Below, in pieces: positions 35,890 to 46,362 of a DNA stretch of 64,000 nt (positions are counted from its first letter, which is position 1; each line of letters starts with the position of its first letter). The stretch is taken from positions 47,919-111,918 of the forward strand of contig JACCVV010000019.1 in assembly GCA_013697955.1 (NCBI GenBank), read 5' to 3'. The notes below the pieces were generated by a model. It worked only from the letters and a program-made list of their open reading frames with translations, was not told the origin of the DNA and made no database searches. Source of the stretch: Tatlockia sp. Lineage in GTDB: Bacteria > Pseudomonadota > Gammaproteobacteria > Legionellales > Legionellaceae. The position numbers and the translations under genes were made by a program.

Positions 35890-36106
35890 AAGTTTCTCGC
35901 GTTGAAATCCTGCCAATAGAAAAAGTGATTTTAGTATATTAGGGAATAACAAACAAAGAACATGAGAGAATTTTCCTAAGAAACCCCTATTCTCAAGGTT
36001 TACAATAACCAATTGAATTCATGGAGTGCATTAAATTAAACCATTTAAGCTTTAAATTTTGATATATGTGTAATAATTAATCATCTGTAGTAAGGGGTTG
36101 TAAATT

Positions 36107-38764
36107 ATGGCACAGGAAAAAAAATCAAATCATCCATTTAATAAAAAAATTCTCCCAGGTTTAAGGGGAACGGCGCTTCACGATATTACGGTTTCCGAAG
36201 AATTTACCATTAGAAAAGGAAGCCCTATTATCATCCAGCCACTTGATACCGACAAATCTCCCCAAGATAAACAACATTTTAAATTAACCACTTACGAACG
36301 CGACAATACAAATAAAAGCGATTTACCAGAAAGTAAGCGAAATATTAAAGCAGGCTTAAGTTTTACCGTTGAAATTGAAGATCCTGAAATGGCCTTCAGT
36401 TTTGATGAACATTATTTATTGTCCAATGCTCCCCTTTTTCCTCAAGGATCACCCTCTTTAGCGGATATTAGTCAAAATCAGATACCAAACTGTTTTTTAT
36501 TAGCTTCAATTCAAGCCATTCTTAACCACGAAAATGGCGCACTTTTTATTCGCGGAATGATGAATCAACATACTGATGGAACTACAACGGTCAGATTATT
36601 TGCTCCTAAAACCGCAGAACCCATTTTTATTAATGTTCCCACAGCAGTTTTAATTGATAAAAGAGGACCCATTAATCATCATGACAAATTGTGGGTTCAT
36701 GTACTGGAAACAGCCTATGCGGCGATGGGTCATGGCAATGCTGGAAATGTAGACTCCTCTGCAAGCTCTGTCTATAGCGGCGGTGGATTGACGTCAACTG
36801 CAATGTCCATCTTAACTGGCTTTCCTCAGACAAAAGTAATTGACCTTTCTAAAGAAGATCATTTGGAAATCTTTCGAATTGAACAAGGTGAACAGGGACA
36901 AATTGAAAGCTTACGTGTTTTTACTGAGGAACAAGTACCTCAGACTAAAAAAGATACTATCTTTAAAGCTGTTTTATTAACTAAATTAAATAATCTGACA
37001 ACAAATTTATATAACGATAGGAATGAAGCCTATCAAGATTACATGAGTTATTTTGATTTTTATAAGGTACATGGCACAGCTTGTGACAAGATTTTGAGAA
37101 GAGATATTTCAGACATTGAAAAATTAGGAGAATTGACCGCTTTGGCATTTGAATCCCAATATTACGGTGCGGTTAAATTATTTATCAAATATTATAATTT
37201 TCTTAACGTACCCATTGCTGAGCAAACTGTAAGAGGTCCGGTTTCAGCCTTTTCAGGTTATTATAATCCTCTGCAAAATAACGCCTTCGAGGAGATGGAA
37301 AAGGCGTTAAAAAATCATCAATTAATAACCAGCGACACGCTGACTAAATTTAACAAGCCCGTACCCGGCTTAAGAAACGAGCATTCCTACACAGTTCTTG
37401 ATGTTTTCACAAGGATTGAAAAATCGGGGCAAGAAGAGGTTTCGGTCCGCTATGTAAAATTAAGAAATCCTTGGGGTTCGACGGGTCGGATTTATAAACA
37501 AAAGGAAAATACCTTGGAATTTTCTCCGGATGAGGGTAAAAATGCAGATATTTTTGACGTAGAGCTTTCCGATTTTTGTGATAATTTTTCCCAAATTGCA
37601 ATCAGTCCCTCTGTGTATCATTTACTCCAATATGATAAGCAACAGGCTGAACTAGAAAAATCGATAGATAGTATCCAAAATTATTTTACAACCAATAAGG
37701 ACGTTACGATTGAAAATCTGGTCACCTATAAAGAAAATTACGATATTTATGAGCAAAACCTTTTAGCGCTGGAAGTTTTGCATCTGCAAACCTTGAATCC
37801 TAAGAAAATGGCAGATATTAAAGCACAAGCTAAATTCATTTTCGACTCAGAAGAGGTTTCAGAAGAGGAAAAACAAGAAGTTTTAGTCAGTTTAATTACT
37901 GAGAGTGGGCTAAAACCTCCATTTTATTCGGCTAGCGAAAAGCAAAAAAATTTACAGCTATATAATCTCCTAAAGTTATCTTGGCTTAAAGAACAGGCAA
38001 ATCCTGATAATAACGCTATTAAACTGACAGAATATAAAGTAATCGAAAATTCGGGGCATGAATCTTGTCAGCAGTTACAAACTCTGAAATTACACCTTTA
38101 TCTTTTTACAAATAATTTTGCTTTAAAGCTTAAACAAGATATCGCCAAAATAGAGATTCTCATTGGCAGACTTCAAGGCCAGGTTGAATCAACTACTGTT
38201 GCAACGCTTCCTGAACTCTTAGACCCCTTGATCTCTTTATATACAGCCCAGGTAAAAATTGTAAATCAAAGCGTTTTTCTAAAAAAACTAGGCCTTGATT
38301 TTGATGGTAAATTAGACAAATTATATTCAGATATTCTTAACCTTAAAGAATTAACGGAAAAAATTCCTGACTTTGATGTGCATAAAGAAAATTTTGAGGC
38401 AGAACTCAATAAGGTCTTGATAGAGGTTAATCAAGCCTTTGGTGAAGACACTTTAGATATTCATCAAACCAAAAAGATTCAGACATGTATAGAAAACATA
38501 GGAAAAGATGAAAGAGCTGGTGAAAATTTAAAACAAATAATCGGTGATTTAGAAGCTCATAATAACCCGGAACAGAAAAAACTGGCCGGTTCGCTAGAAC
38601 AATTTCTTAATGCCTTTCAAGCTTTAATGGATTTTGCAGTCAGTTTTATCGCTGCAACCTTTGAATATCTATTCAACGCTAAAAAAGAAGAGAGAGGTTA
38701 TTTTGTTAATAAGCTCGAGGAAGCGAAGGAAGAGGTTTATATCGGTCCTTTTTCACGCGCTTAA
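36107..38764 (+). CDS. Calpain-like cysteine protease, putative effector
   Basis: 885 residues; AAGGGG upstream of ATG. A papain-fold calpain (C2) core is visible: SLADISQNQIPNCFLLASI with Cys129 (calpains have GDCW), NEHSYTVLDVF with His426, and LRNPWGSTG with Asn454, in the correct order. The Cys-His interval (297 residues) is larger than in classical calpains, implying an insertion between the two lobes. Residues 480-830 are helical and Lys/Glu-rich; a hydrophobic helix lies at about 833-857, and the last 28 residues are charged. There is no signal peptide. A eukaryotic-type intracellular protease in this setting suggests a translocated effector. Confidence 0.82.
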   Translation: MAQEKKSNHPFNKKILPGLRGTALHDITVSEEFTIRKGSPIIIQPLDTDKSPQDKQHFKLTTYERDNTNKSDLPESKRNIKAGLSFTVEIEDPEMAFSFDEHYLLSNAPLFPQGSPSLADISQNQIPNCFLLASIQAILNHENGALFIRGMMNQHTDGTTTVRLFAPKTAEPIFINVPTAVLIDKRGPINHHDKLWVHVLETAYAAMGHGNAGNVDSSASSVYSGGGLTSTAMSILTGFPQTKVIDLSKEDHLEIFRIEQGEQGQIESLRVFTEEQVPQTKKDTIFKAVLLTKLNNLTTNLYNDRNEAYQDYMSYFDFYKVHGTACDKILRRDISDIEKLGELTALAFESQYYGAVKLFIKYYNFLNVPIAEQTVRGPVSAFSGYYNPLQNNAFEEMEKALKNHQLITSDTLTKFNKPVPGLRNEHSYTVLDVFTRIEKSGQEEVSVRYVKLRNPWGSTGRIYKQKENTLEFSPDEGKNADIFDVELSDFCDNFSQIAISPSVYHLLQYDKQQAELEKSIDSIQNYFTTNKDVTIENLVTYKENYDIYEQNLLALEVLHLQTLNPKKMADIKAQAKFIFDSEEVSEEEKQEVLVSLITESGLKPPFYSASEKQKNLQLYNLLKLSWLKEQANPDNNAIKLTEYKVIENSGHESCQQLQTLKLHLYLFTNNFALKLKQDIAKIEILIGRLQGQVESTTVATLPELLDPLISLYTAQVKIVNQSVFLKKLGLDFDGKLDKLYSDILNLKELTEKIPDFDVHKENFEAELNKVLIEVNQAFGEDTLDIHQTKKIQTCIENIGKDERAGENLKQIIGDLEAHNNPEQKKLAGSLEQFLNAFQALMDFAVSFIAATFEYLFNAKKEERGYFVNKLEEAKEEVYIGPFSRA

Positions 38765-38787
38765 AATCGCCTACCCTTTAGAAATTG

Positions 38788-38823
38788 GATATGCTGTTCG
38801 TATCTAAATTTGAACAGCATATC
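38788..38823 (+). terminator. Long hairpin between convergent genes
   Basis: GATATGCTGTTC (38788-38799) pairs perfectly with 38812-38823 across a 12-base loop. It lies between the convergent stops at 38764 and 38915. There is no clear T-run, so it may stabilise 3' ends rather than terminate on its own. Confidence 0.55.
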
Positions 38824-38914
38824 GACAATGCGGATAAATTGACTAATTGAATTTTAATAATCAATAAAGCACTATGCTTTATCAGCGAAATTTTTAAAAA
38901 ATAATGAATCCTTT

Positions 38915-41900
38915 CTAAGAAATTAGAACTAAACTCCTGGAATTATTTTCAAGCGCTTCGATGCGAGCCCCAATTTCAAGAAGTGTTTTCTCCTCAAATC
39001 TGCTCGATTCTAACTGGGCATCAAATTCCAAGGCCTCTCGATAATGAACCAGAATCTCTGTTTTCAAATTAGAATTTTCTGAATCATGGCTCACTAATAA
39101 ATCTTTAACAAGCGCTAGATTATAAGAAAGGTCAGCTAAGATGCACTCTGAATTAATTCGTTTCTGGTAATAGTTAAAGGATTTGTCAAGATGGGTTGTG
39201 CTTATATATAAACAATTAAAATCTCCCGTTAATTGGTATTTATATTTGTAAAGTAGGCCAATCGCTCCTTCAAAACGTCCCGTGCAGATTTTTTTCTTTT
39301 TATCCAGATTAAAAAAGGAATGCTGGTTTGAGATTAACGAATTAGCTTTCAATTTGTCATGCAAATAATCAAGGCTAGTAAAAATTATGTCGACAGAACC
39401 TAAAAATTCATTTTGAAATGAATATTGACTTAATTGCTCTCCCTTGCTTCTCTTTTCTTCCCCAACTCGATTAAACTCTGCACGACCCAACTTCATTATT
39501 CTTTTATAAATGTGATCTTTCGAAAGTGAGTTTTCTTGTTCTAAATGATATTCGTAAATACCCATGTTTGAATCTAGCAATTTCCTTTGCTCAAATTCAC
39601 ATTCATTAATGTCAAAATTTATATTCTGCAATTTTATTTTCTCTAATCCATATTCATAAATTTTGTTTAATTTTCCCTCTTTATGCTTGACATTTACCTT
39701 ATCAAAAAGGTTTTTTAGCCTAACCAATTCTGCAGCAATGTCATTTATTGCGCGATCATGCTCACCTTGATTAATCTTAATACCCTGCTGTTGTTCCCTT
39801 AGAGACTTTATTTCGCCTAATTGCGCCAAGAGGTTATATTGACTAAAGAGTTGCTCAAGCTCAAAGCTTTGAAGCGTAAGCTCAGTGATACAATCAAACG
39901 TTTTGGTTTGTTCATCACCAGGGAGTGGAACCTTATATTTCAAGCGCTCTTCCAAATATCCCAAAAATTTGGACAGTTCTGGTTTTAATTGTTTTACCCG
40001 CTTCGTCAGTTCAATATCGACGGCTTGCAGCATAGTCAGATTAGGATCAATGGGGCAATGCTGTTCTTCTTCCGTAGTTATATCCTCATCTGATGATATA
40101 TCTTCAACTGTATATTTTTGGATAGGAATTAGTATTCGTTGTTTCTTCTTAACAAGTTGTCTCGTTTTTTGCTGTTTTTCTGCATTTATCAATTCATCTT
40201 GAGATTTTAAACTCTGCTTATTAAGGTTCTCTAACTTGGTTTTTAAATTATTTATCTTGCTATCCAGTTTTTTAGATTTAACTTTCATATTCTTAAGTTG
40301 AGAGGGAATTGTGACCGTATCTTTTAGTTCTTTAACGCCTATTTTCGCATTAATTTCTCTATCTACTTTTCCAATTAATGCTGTTGTTTTCATTAAATCT
40401 TGAATTTCTGGTTGAAGCTTAAAAATTAACTTCATAATCTCTTGTTGCTCTTTGTCATTTATTTTATGAACCTGTTGTAAATTTTGATATTCTCGATCAA
40501 TTAATGTTTTGATTAAGCAAAGGACGGCAGAGTTTAAAGATGACCAATATTTCAAAAAATTTAAACAATAACGTAGAGAATTGATATTAACAAAATCATT
40601 CATGTCAAACCCTCGTATAAGGGCTAATGTAGGTTCGATATATAGTTTTTTTAAATAAGACCAAGTACCCAAAAAAGAATTAAGAGCCTCAGCGTTCAAT
40701 TTCGATTTGTTGATAAAATATAGGGTCGTTTTGTCTACATACAAAACATTTAGGAGTCTGCGCGGTTGAGTTGCTATGCTAAGATTGAGCATGTAGTAAT
40801 TGATTGCAAGTGAATATAACTGATATTCGAGTGGCAATCGCTGCGTCGATTTTAAATTAAGATAGGTATTATTTAACTGTGTGCCCTTGCTAAAAAAATC
40901 TTTACGCTCATTAAGTAAAGGCGCTTGGCTTTGCCATAATAATTTCATAAATTTTTCATAGGATTTTTCAACAACTACAATCGAAATGCCACATTTTTCC
41001 TTAAATGCCACTTCAAGCGATTCTAATTCGGGATAAATATCTTTAATTCCATCAAGGGAACGTAATCGATCAAATAATCGGTAAATTTGATCCTGAAAAG
41101 CAAAGTTAGATTCAAAGTCTAAGATTGAAATATTCGCTTTAAGGAAGTAAAAAACATTGAGATAGGAGAGGATGGATTCTTCTTTTGCTTCAATATGATT
41201 TGCAAATTCGGCATGTAAAAACATGATTAATAAGTGTAAAAGCATAAAATCATTACAATAATGACCGTTTTCATTTAGGCTGGCTATTAAGTTGCTGGAG
41301 TAATTAAAATTTGTCTCAATTTCAAGTCCCAACTTAAGTTGCTCACTTTTGGATAAAGGTTTTTTTAATGCTAATGTTCGAATATAGTTTGTAAGGTTTG
41401 TTGAATATTGATATCCGCAGATTTTTACAGTGAAGGCAATCAAGTCCGGCATGACTTCATTTTCAATTAGTTTTATTACTTCAGTATCTTCCTCATCAGT
41501 TGAGCTTAGGGTACAAAAAAAGACAATAAGAAGATAAATCTGTTCGTGAAATTCAGGGTCTTCTTCCCTGTATAACCTTTCACCGTAAATTTTTATAAAT
41601 TCGTAAGCACTGGAGAAAAGTTGAAAGGCATTGTGTCTTTTGCCAAAAAAATCAGCATAACAGGCATATAAGTGAATCATTTTAAAATGAAGAATTAAAG
41701 ATTTATTACATACGATATTTTTCTTAAATAAATCTTCCATCCTCTCTCGAGATAATTCCAGATCCTGATCTAAATGAAGACCTAATTCTTTTGCACCTTT
41801 CGATAAATAAACTTGTCCATCAATAAGCTTTGTATGTGAAAGTGGGTCGAATCTCATCCTCATAAAAGTTAGCAAATAATTTGCATAATTTTGAGTTAGA

Positions 41901-41971
41901 GTTTTTAAACTAACCTGGGGGTCTTTAACAATTGTTAATACCTTTTGATCTTTGCTTTTTTTAGCTTTCAT
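38915..41971 (-). CDS. Unknown 1018-aa helical protein, putative effector
   Basis: No family recognised. It is almost entirely alpha-helical, with a TPR-like N-terminal half (about 70-330) and C-terminal end (about 880-1000). A Lys-rich coiled coil lies at about 560-620, a basic cluster (LVKKKQRI) near 610, and an acidic patch (SSDEDITTEEEQ) follows. There is no signal peptide or membrane span. It is divergent from the gene at 42266, which has the same general design, so the pair may share a promoter region. Function unknown. Confidence 0.65.
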   Translation of the reverse strand: MKAKKSKDQKVLTIVKDPQVSLKTLTQNYANYLLTFMRMRFDPLSHTKLIDGQVYLSKGAKELGLHLDQDLELSRERMEDLFKKNIVCNKSLILHFKMIHLYACYADFFGKRHNAFQLFSSAYEFIKIYGERLYREEDPEFHEQIYLLIVFFCTLSSTDEEDTEVIKLIENEVMPDLIAFTVKICGYQYSTNLTNYIRTLALKKPLSKSEQLKLGLEIETNFNYSSNLIASLNENGHYCNDFMLLHLLIMFLHAEFANHIEAKEESILSYLNVFYFLKANISILDFESNFAFQDQIYRLFDRLRSLDGIKDIYPELESLEVAFKEKCGISIVVVEKSYEKFMKLLWQSQAPLLNERKDFFSKGTQLNNTYLNLKSTQRLPLEYQLYSLAINYYMLNLSIATQPRRLLNVLYVDKTTLYFINKSKLNAEALNSFLGTWSYLKKLYIEPTLALIRGFDMNDFVNINSLRYCLNFLKYWSSLNSAVLCLIKTLIDREYQNLQQVHKINDKEQQEIMKLIFKLQPEIQDLMKTTALIGKVDREINAKIGVKELKDTVTIPSQLKNMKVKSKKLDSKINNLKTKLENLNKQSLKSQDELINAEKQQKTRQLVKKKQRILIPIQKYTVEDISSDEDITTEEEQHCPIDPNLTMLQAVDIELTKRVKQLKPELSKFLGYLEERLKYKVPLPGDEQTKTFDCITELTLQSFELEQLFSQYNLLAQLGEIKSLREQQQGIKINQGEHDRAINDIAAELVRLKNLFDKVNVKHKEGKLNKIYEYGLEKIKLQNINFDINECEFEQRKLLDSNMGIYEYHLEQENSLSKDHIYKRIMKLGRAEFNRVGEEKRSKGEQLSQYSFQNEFLGSVDIIFTSLDYLHDKLKANSLISNQHSFFNLDKKKKICTGRFEGAIGLLYKYKYQLTGDFNCLYISTTHLDKSFNYYQKRINSECILADLSYNLALVKDLLVSHDSENSNLKTEILVHYREALEFDAQLESSRFEEKTLLEIGARIEALENNSRSLVLIS

Positions 41972-42265
41972 ATTGAGTATCTTCTAATTAGTTTAGTTAA
42001 AACTTTGAGGAGGAGATTTGGTGTCTAGTATTGATTCGACAGATGCAATTTGGATAAAAATTTCGTGATTTACTATACATAGGGTTCATAAAATATAAAA
42101 AGAGCTAACAATCTTAGCACAAAAGTAAAATTTGGTCGTTTTATGGCCCCGAATTGAGAAAAATAAACACAGATTACGAATACAATACATTAAACACATT
42201 GAGTAAATTATGACTATGTGCTTTAATATGCATCAAATTTGATACTAGATAGGCTAGCTAAACCC
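41972..42265. other. Divergent promoter region, about 290 bases
   Basis: Separates the starts of two large helical proteins on opposite strands. A single TTTAATAT half-site lies near 42220 but no tandem partner at the PmrA spacing is present. No gene or RNA seen. Confidence 0.4.
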
Positions 42266-44929
42266 ATGTTAATTTCGCCACTTTTAACCATCATGAACAA
42301 TTTTCTTCCTTTGCTTGTCCAAGAACAATTTAATCAACTTCCAGAAATTGTGCGTAAAGATTTTACCTCTAACTATGAAAAATTTAGCAGATTTATCGTC
42401 CACTGCGACCTTTGTGAGCGTTATAGCGAGAATGCGCAGGCAGTGCTAACTAATGAGGAAGTTGAATGTTTAGCCTCGATTATTAAGGAACGTGCACTAT
42501 TAATAACTAAACAACTTTCGCCATTTCAGGATGTAAATCCTGATAGCCTTTTGCTTGGAAATACCTTTATTGAGAAAATTTCGAATTACCTAACCATCTA
42601 TTCAAAGTCTATGGGCGAAAACCCAATCAAAAATCCAAAGCCTGAAAACTCGGTATCTGTGAATAAAACCGATTGTAAAGAAGTCAGGATGAATCCTAAA
42701 CTTAACAAAGGGCCTGTAAAGATAATAAGAAACCGCATTAGGGATTTAAACATTCAACCTGATTCTAATTTAACAAAAGGTGCTGCAGGTTTGGGCTCCC
42801 TATCGCATCAAACCAAAACACAAACTAAAAATAATGAAGATAAAATCAGTTCTTCAATATCACATAATTTTGAACTTCTATCTTTACGGAAACTTGCTCA
42901 TTCTCATTCTAAGCAACAAGCGCAAGTTGGTGATCGTCAAAAAAATAAAAATTATTCCCAATTAGATCCCTTCTTTTTTAATGAAGAGTTACCTTTAAAA
43001 AAACGCAAATTAAATGTACAGCTCAATTCAACATCAAAAAAATCGTTTGTAGACGTTTTGGGGTTAGCTAAACCTACTTTGCAAAATTCAGTGAAATTAG
43101 CAGATTTTGGTTATTCTGATGAAGAAACTCCTGAGGTTATTTCTGATATTGAAGAAACTATAGAAAATATATTACCTAACCAAAACTCGATCAATACTGT
43201 CTCCAATTTAAACCAATTTGATACTGGTATAGTTACACCTGAGTTTATTTCTGAGGAAGAATCTTTTGATATTGAAGAATTCCAAACCAATAATACATAT
43301 ACAAATCACAGTTTAAATAGACCTGACCTTGATTTTGGGATTCCAACTCCCGAAATACACTTGGAGAAAATTACGCCGATTTCAGTTACAGTGGATAAAG
43401 AACCGAGTTTCACTTTACCTTTTGATGATAATGAAGTTCCGAGACAAGCCATCATCTTTGATGAATCTTTAATCATAACTGCAGCTATGTTCTCAAAAAA
43501 AGAAGACATAAAAAGCGCCTATAACCGAGCCAAAAAAGAATTACGCATAATTCATAATACCTTCCAAAATGAATCCGCACAGCTAGAGCAATATCTTTAT
43601 GATACAAATCACTATTCTTTCAAACCTGAAGAAAAAGCAATCAAATCTCTAAAGAAAATTTCATCTCTGCAAAGACAAGTTAGCTTATACAATTTTGGCA
43701 AAGGATCTATGGAGATGTCTTTAAAGGCAGTGAGAACTGAGCTTGAGTTTATTAACCTTTATCTTATTAATGAATACGAGTTCAAGGATGAAATTGCAAA
43801 ATTGGTAAAATGCAGACAAGCCTGCACAGCAATACTATCGAGTAAAATACCGAAAAGTGAAAATTTTAAAAGTGAAGCGCGGGACTTAAACGATTCTTTA
43901 ATAAATTACTATCTGCCCATAACTCATTTCAATTTTGCTGTTTATAATTTTAAAGAAATTAATAACAAAGTATTAGTAGCTAGTGAAGATGATTCTTTTG
44001 AAAGTTTAGATGAATTGATTGGAGATCTGGAAAAAAGCGTCACGCATTTAAAAAATGCCTACAACCTTTTGAAAAAAACTAAACAGGAAGCTGAGCTGAA
44101 AATAGTTGTTAATTTTCTTGCAAAATCTTATGAAGATTTAGCAGATTTTAGATCTAAAAAAGTAGATTTAATGCTTGAGCAAAATCAAAATGATGATTCA
44201 TTATTAAACTTACTAAAAGAAATAAAAAGTAATTATCAAGAATCATATTCTTATATTAATGATAATGAAATTTGGCTAAGTATTTTTTATACGCAACACC
44301 GACTTATTGAGGCTTATACTGATAATAAATACAAAGAATTCAATACAAATTACCTTAATTTAGGTTTGGTAGAAACGAGTAACATGGTCGATGAACTTAT
44401 AAAAAAAGGGTTATCGACAATTGAAGAGTCATCCACTCAATTAGAGCTCCTTTATTATTTACTTTACGCTTGCTCTAAAGCCTATTGTTTGACCAATTGT
44501 GCTTCGAAAGAATTCCAGAAAAAGGCTTTAAATTTTATTAAAGTTCACATCGATCATATTAGCAAGATTGATAACACCTGCGACATGGGAAACCTTTCAA
44601 CCGAAATAATTGATTCATTAGTTCAGTTAAATTTAATAAATAAAGCTGAGAAATGGACTCTTCAATCTGCAATCAATGAAGTTTGTGGTATTTCAAAAAT
44701 TGACAATCAACCTTCTAATATTGACTCTATTGTTTATATTAAAGAAATATCAACTCCTGAAAAAAAGAAAAAAACAACCTTAACCATCAATTACAAAGAT
44801 TCTGTCAATTTGCATAATAATCAAAAAGAATTTAAAAATAGCGATAGTAGGAATGCATTTTTTCATAGAGATAAACCGCAGCAAGGAACTCAAACTAATT
44901 TGAACTGCGACACTGGCTTTCGAAAATAA
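42266..44929 (+). CDS. Unknown 887-aa protein with NLS-like motif, putative effector
   Basis: ATG 42266 is used; the frame also has TTG 42239 and ATG 42293, and none has a strong ribosome site, so the start is uncertain. Residues 1-110 are helical, 110-420 polar and low-complexity, and 430-800 helical with TPR-like spacing. A PLKKRKL motif near residue 245, like the monopartite SV40-type signal, sits in the disordered part. The C-terminus carries SRNAFFHRD, which echoes VSNAFFAPY in the gene ending at 61259. No bacterial family recognised. A host-nuclear effector is a reasonable inference. Confidence 0.65.
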   Translation: MLISPLLTIMNNFLPLLVQEQFNQLPEIVRKDFTSNYEKFSRFIVHCDLCERYSENAQAVLTNEEVECLASIIKERALLITKQLSPFQDVNPDSLLLGNTFIEKISNYLTIYSKSMGENPIKNPKPENSVSVNKTDCKEVRMNPKLNKGPVKIIRNRIRDLNIQPDSNLTKGAAGLGSLSHQTKTQTKNNEDKISSSISHNFELLSLRKLAHSHSKQQAQVGDRQKNKNYSQLDPFFFNEELPLKKRKLNVQLNSTSKKSFVDVLGLAKPTLQNSVKLADFGYSDEETPEVISDIEETIENILPNQNSINTVSNLNQFDTGIVTPEFISEEESFDIEEFQTNNTYTNHSLNRPDLDFGIPTPEIHLEKITPISVTVDKEPSFTLPFDDNEVPRQAIIFDESLIITAAMFSKKEDIKSAYNRAKKELRIIHNTFQNESAQLEQYLYDTNHYSFKPEEKAIKSLKKISSLQRQVSLYNFGKGSMEMSLKAVRTELEFINLYLINEYEFKDEIAKLVKCRQACTAILSSKIPKSENFKSEARDLNDSLINYYLPITHFNFAVYNFKEINNKVLVASEDDSFESLDELIGDLEKSVTHLKNAYNLLKKTKQEAELKIVVNFLAKSYEDLADFRSKKVDLMLEQNQNDDSLLNLLKEIKSNYQESYSYINDNEIWLSIFYTQHRLIEAYTDNKYKEFNTNYLNLGLVETSNMVDELIKKGLSTIEESSTQLELLYYLLYACSKAYCLTNCASKEFQKKALNFIKVHIDHISKIDNTCDMGNLSTEIIDSLVQLNLINKAEKWTLQSAINEVCGISKIDNQPSNIDSIVYIKEISTPEKKKKTTLTINYKDSVNLHNNQKEFKNSDSRNAFFHRDKPQQGTQTNLNCDTGFRK

Positions 44930-44961
44930 CGCTATAATCAACAAAGCAGTTAAATTACAGA

Positions 44962-46227
44962 TTAGTGAGGGCGTCTGTTTGTGACTAATAATCCAGAACT
45001 TTTTTTACGAAACCACTGACGCCCTTCTACAAAACGTGCGATCAACATAGAATTGGCAGTATTCCCGGTTACATTAAGGAGTGTCGCCATGGGATCAATA
45101 ATGATAGAAATTGCAGCTATGGTTATCAATACTGAGGGTTGAAAACCGTAAACATTCAGGATCAAAAGTTCACCAAGCATGCCTCCGCTAGGTATTGCTC
45201 CCATTACTGTCCCTACCAAAAGTGAAACGCCTATAGCGGTAAGTAAAACGCCTGTTCCGGTAAAATCGAGTTGGAAAATTCCAAAAAGGAAGGCGATTTT
45301 AAAAAATCCGCCAATGACTGAGCCCTCTTTATGGACTATCGCCCCAAGCGGCACCACCGTTTCTGCAATCTCTGATGAAACACCCATCGCCTTCGTCGCA
45401 ACCAGATTGGCAGGAATTGAAGCGGCAGAGCTACAAGTTGCGACTGCGGTTGTAAGGGGTAAAAGTATGTGCTTCCAGAATATTTTAATGCCTTCTTTTT
45501 TTGCCGCGATATAGGCAAATAAGGTATAAGCGACAAAGAAATAAAGGAGGCCCGAACCATAATAAATTAGAACAATTCGCAAATAATTTTCGATAATTTT
45601 AGGGCCAAGCTGGCTTACTAAAACTGCAAAATAAGCAAAAAAACCTATGGGCGCGTAGTACATTATTAATGAAAAAACATTCATAAATATCTCTTCGCCA
45701 GCTTCAAGAAAATCCAAAAATTTTTTCCCTTTTTCACTCGAATTTGCAACAGCAAGTCCAACTAAAATTGCAAAAATAATTAGTGCCATCATATTAGAAT
45801 GTGAAAATAATTTCGTAAAATCAGATGCGGTAAAAATCTCAGCAATTTGATCAGAAAAACCTATAGTTTTTTGATTGGTGGATTGAGGCAAATTTAAAAA
45901 TACACCTTGAGCAGGAGGAAATAATTTAACTATAAAAAGTGCGTATATTGCTGCAAATAAACTGGTTAAGAAAAAAACTAAAGACATAGCAAAGGCTATT
46001 TTTCCTAATTTCCCCTCAGATCCGGCTCTTGCTATTGCTGAGGAAACAGAAAAAAAAATGAGAGGGACAATTGCAGTAAAAATCAGATTAAGAAATATAT
46101 CCCCAAAAGGCTTTAAATTCTGCGCATTTTTTCCACCAAAATATCCAAAAAAACCTCCCGTAATAATGGCTAAAATTAAAAAAAGCGGAAAAAAATGGGA
46201 TTTAAAAATTTTAGATTGACTCGCCAC
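44962..46227 (-). CDS. Dicarboxylate/amino-acid:cation symporter (DAACS family)
   Basis: 421 residues with about eight membrane helices and two re-entrant loops. Signatures: the ATCSSAASIPANL serine-rich HP1 loop (family SSSSTLP), FSVSSAIARAG early on, and the GAIPSGGMLG and MATLLNVTGNT motifs (family Asp-x3-Thr-x2-Asn-Val-Thr-Gly). It imports glutamate, aspartate or C4-dicarboxylates with Na+ or H+. Amino acids are the main carbon source of Legionella, which fits. Stands alone. Confidence 0.92.
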   Translation of the reverse strand: MASQSKIFKSHFFPLFLILAIITGGFFGYFGGKNAQNLKPFGDIFLNLIFTAIVPLIFFSVSSAIARAGSEGKLGKIAFAMSLVFFLTSLFAAIYALFIVKLFPPAQGVFLNLPQSTNQKTIGFSDQIAEIFTASDFTKLFSHSNMMALIIFAILVGLAVANSSEKGKKFLDFLEAGEEIFMNVFSLIMYYAPIGFFAYFAVLVSQLGPKIIENYLRIVLIYYGSGLLYFFVAYTLFAYIAAKKEGIKIFWKHILLPLTTAVATCSSAASIPANLVATKAMGVSSEIAETVVPLGAIVHKEGSVIGGFFKIAFLFGIFQLDFTGTGVLLTAIGVSLLVGTVMGAIPSGGMLGELLILNVYGFQPSVLITIAAISIIIDPMATLLNVTGNTANSMLIARFVEGRQWFRKKSSGLLVTNRRPH

Positions 46228-46362
46228 CAGCGCCTTCAGTTTTGGTTATTTCTATTAAACTTTGATAACAGAATTTTTCGTAAAAGTCACTCAAATTTGA
46301 CAATGATCATCAGGCTCACTAAGCTTTAAATACTAAAAATTAGGCTCTATAAGGATTACAAA

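Noticed and set aside
35890..36012. N-terminal extension of the hybrid kinase
   Set aside because: The added 41 residues have no family character and no ribosome site, while ATG 35889 has one.
36035..36060. PmrA-like box before the calpain-like gene
   Set aside because: The two TTAA cores are only seven bases apart; more likely AT-rich background.
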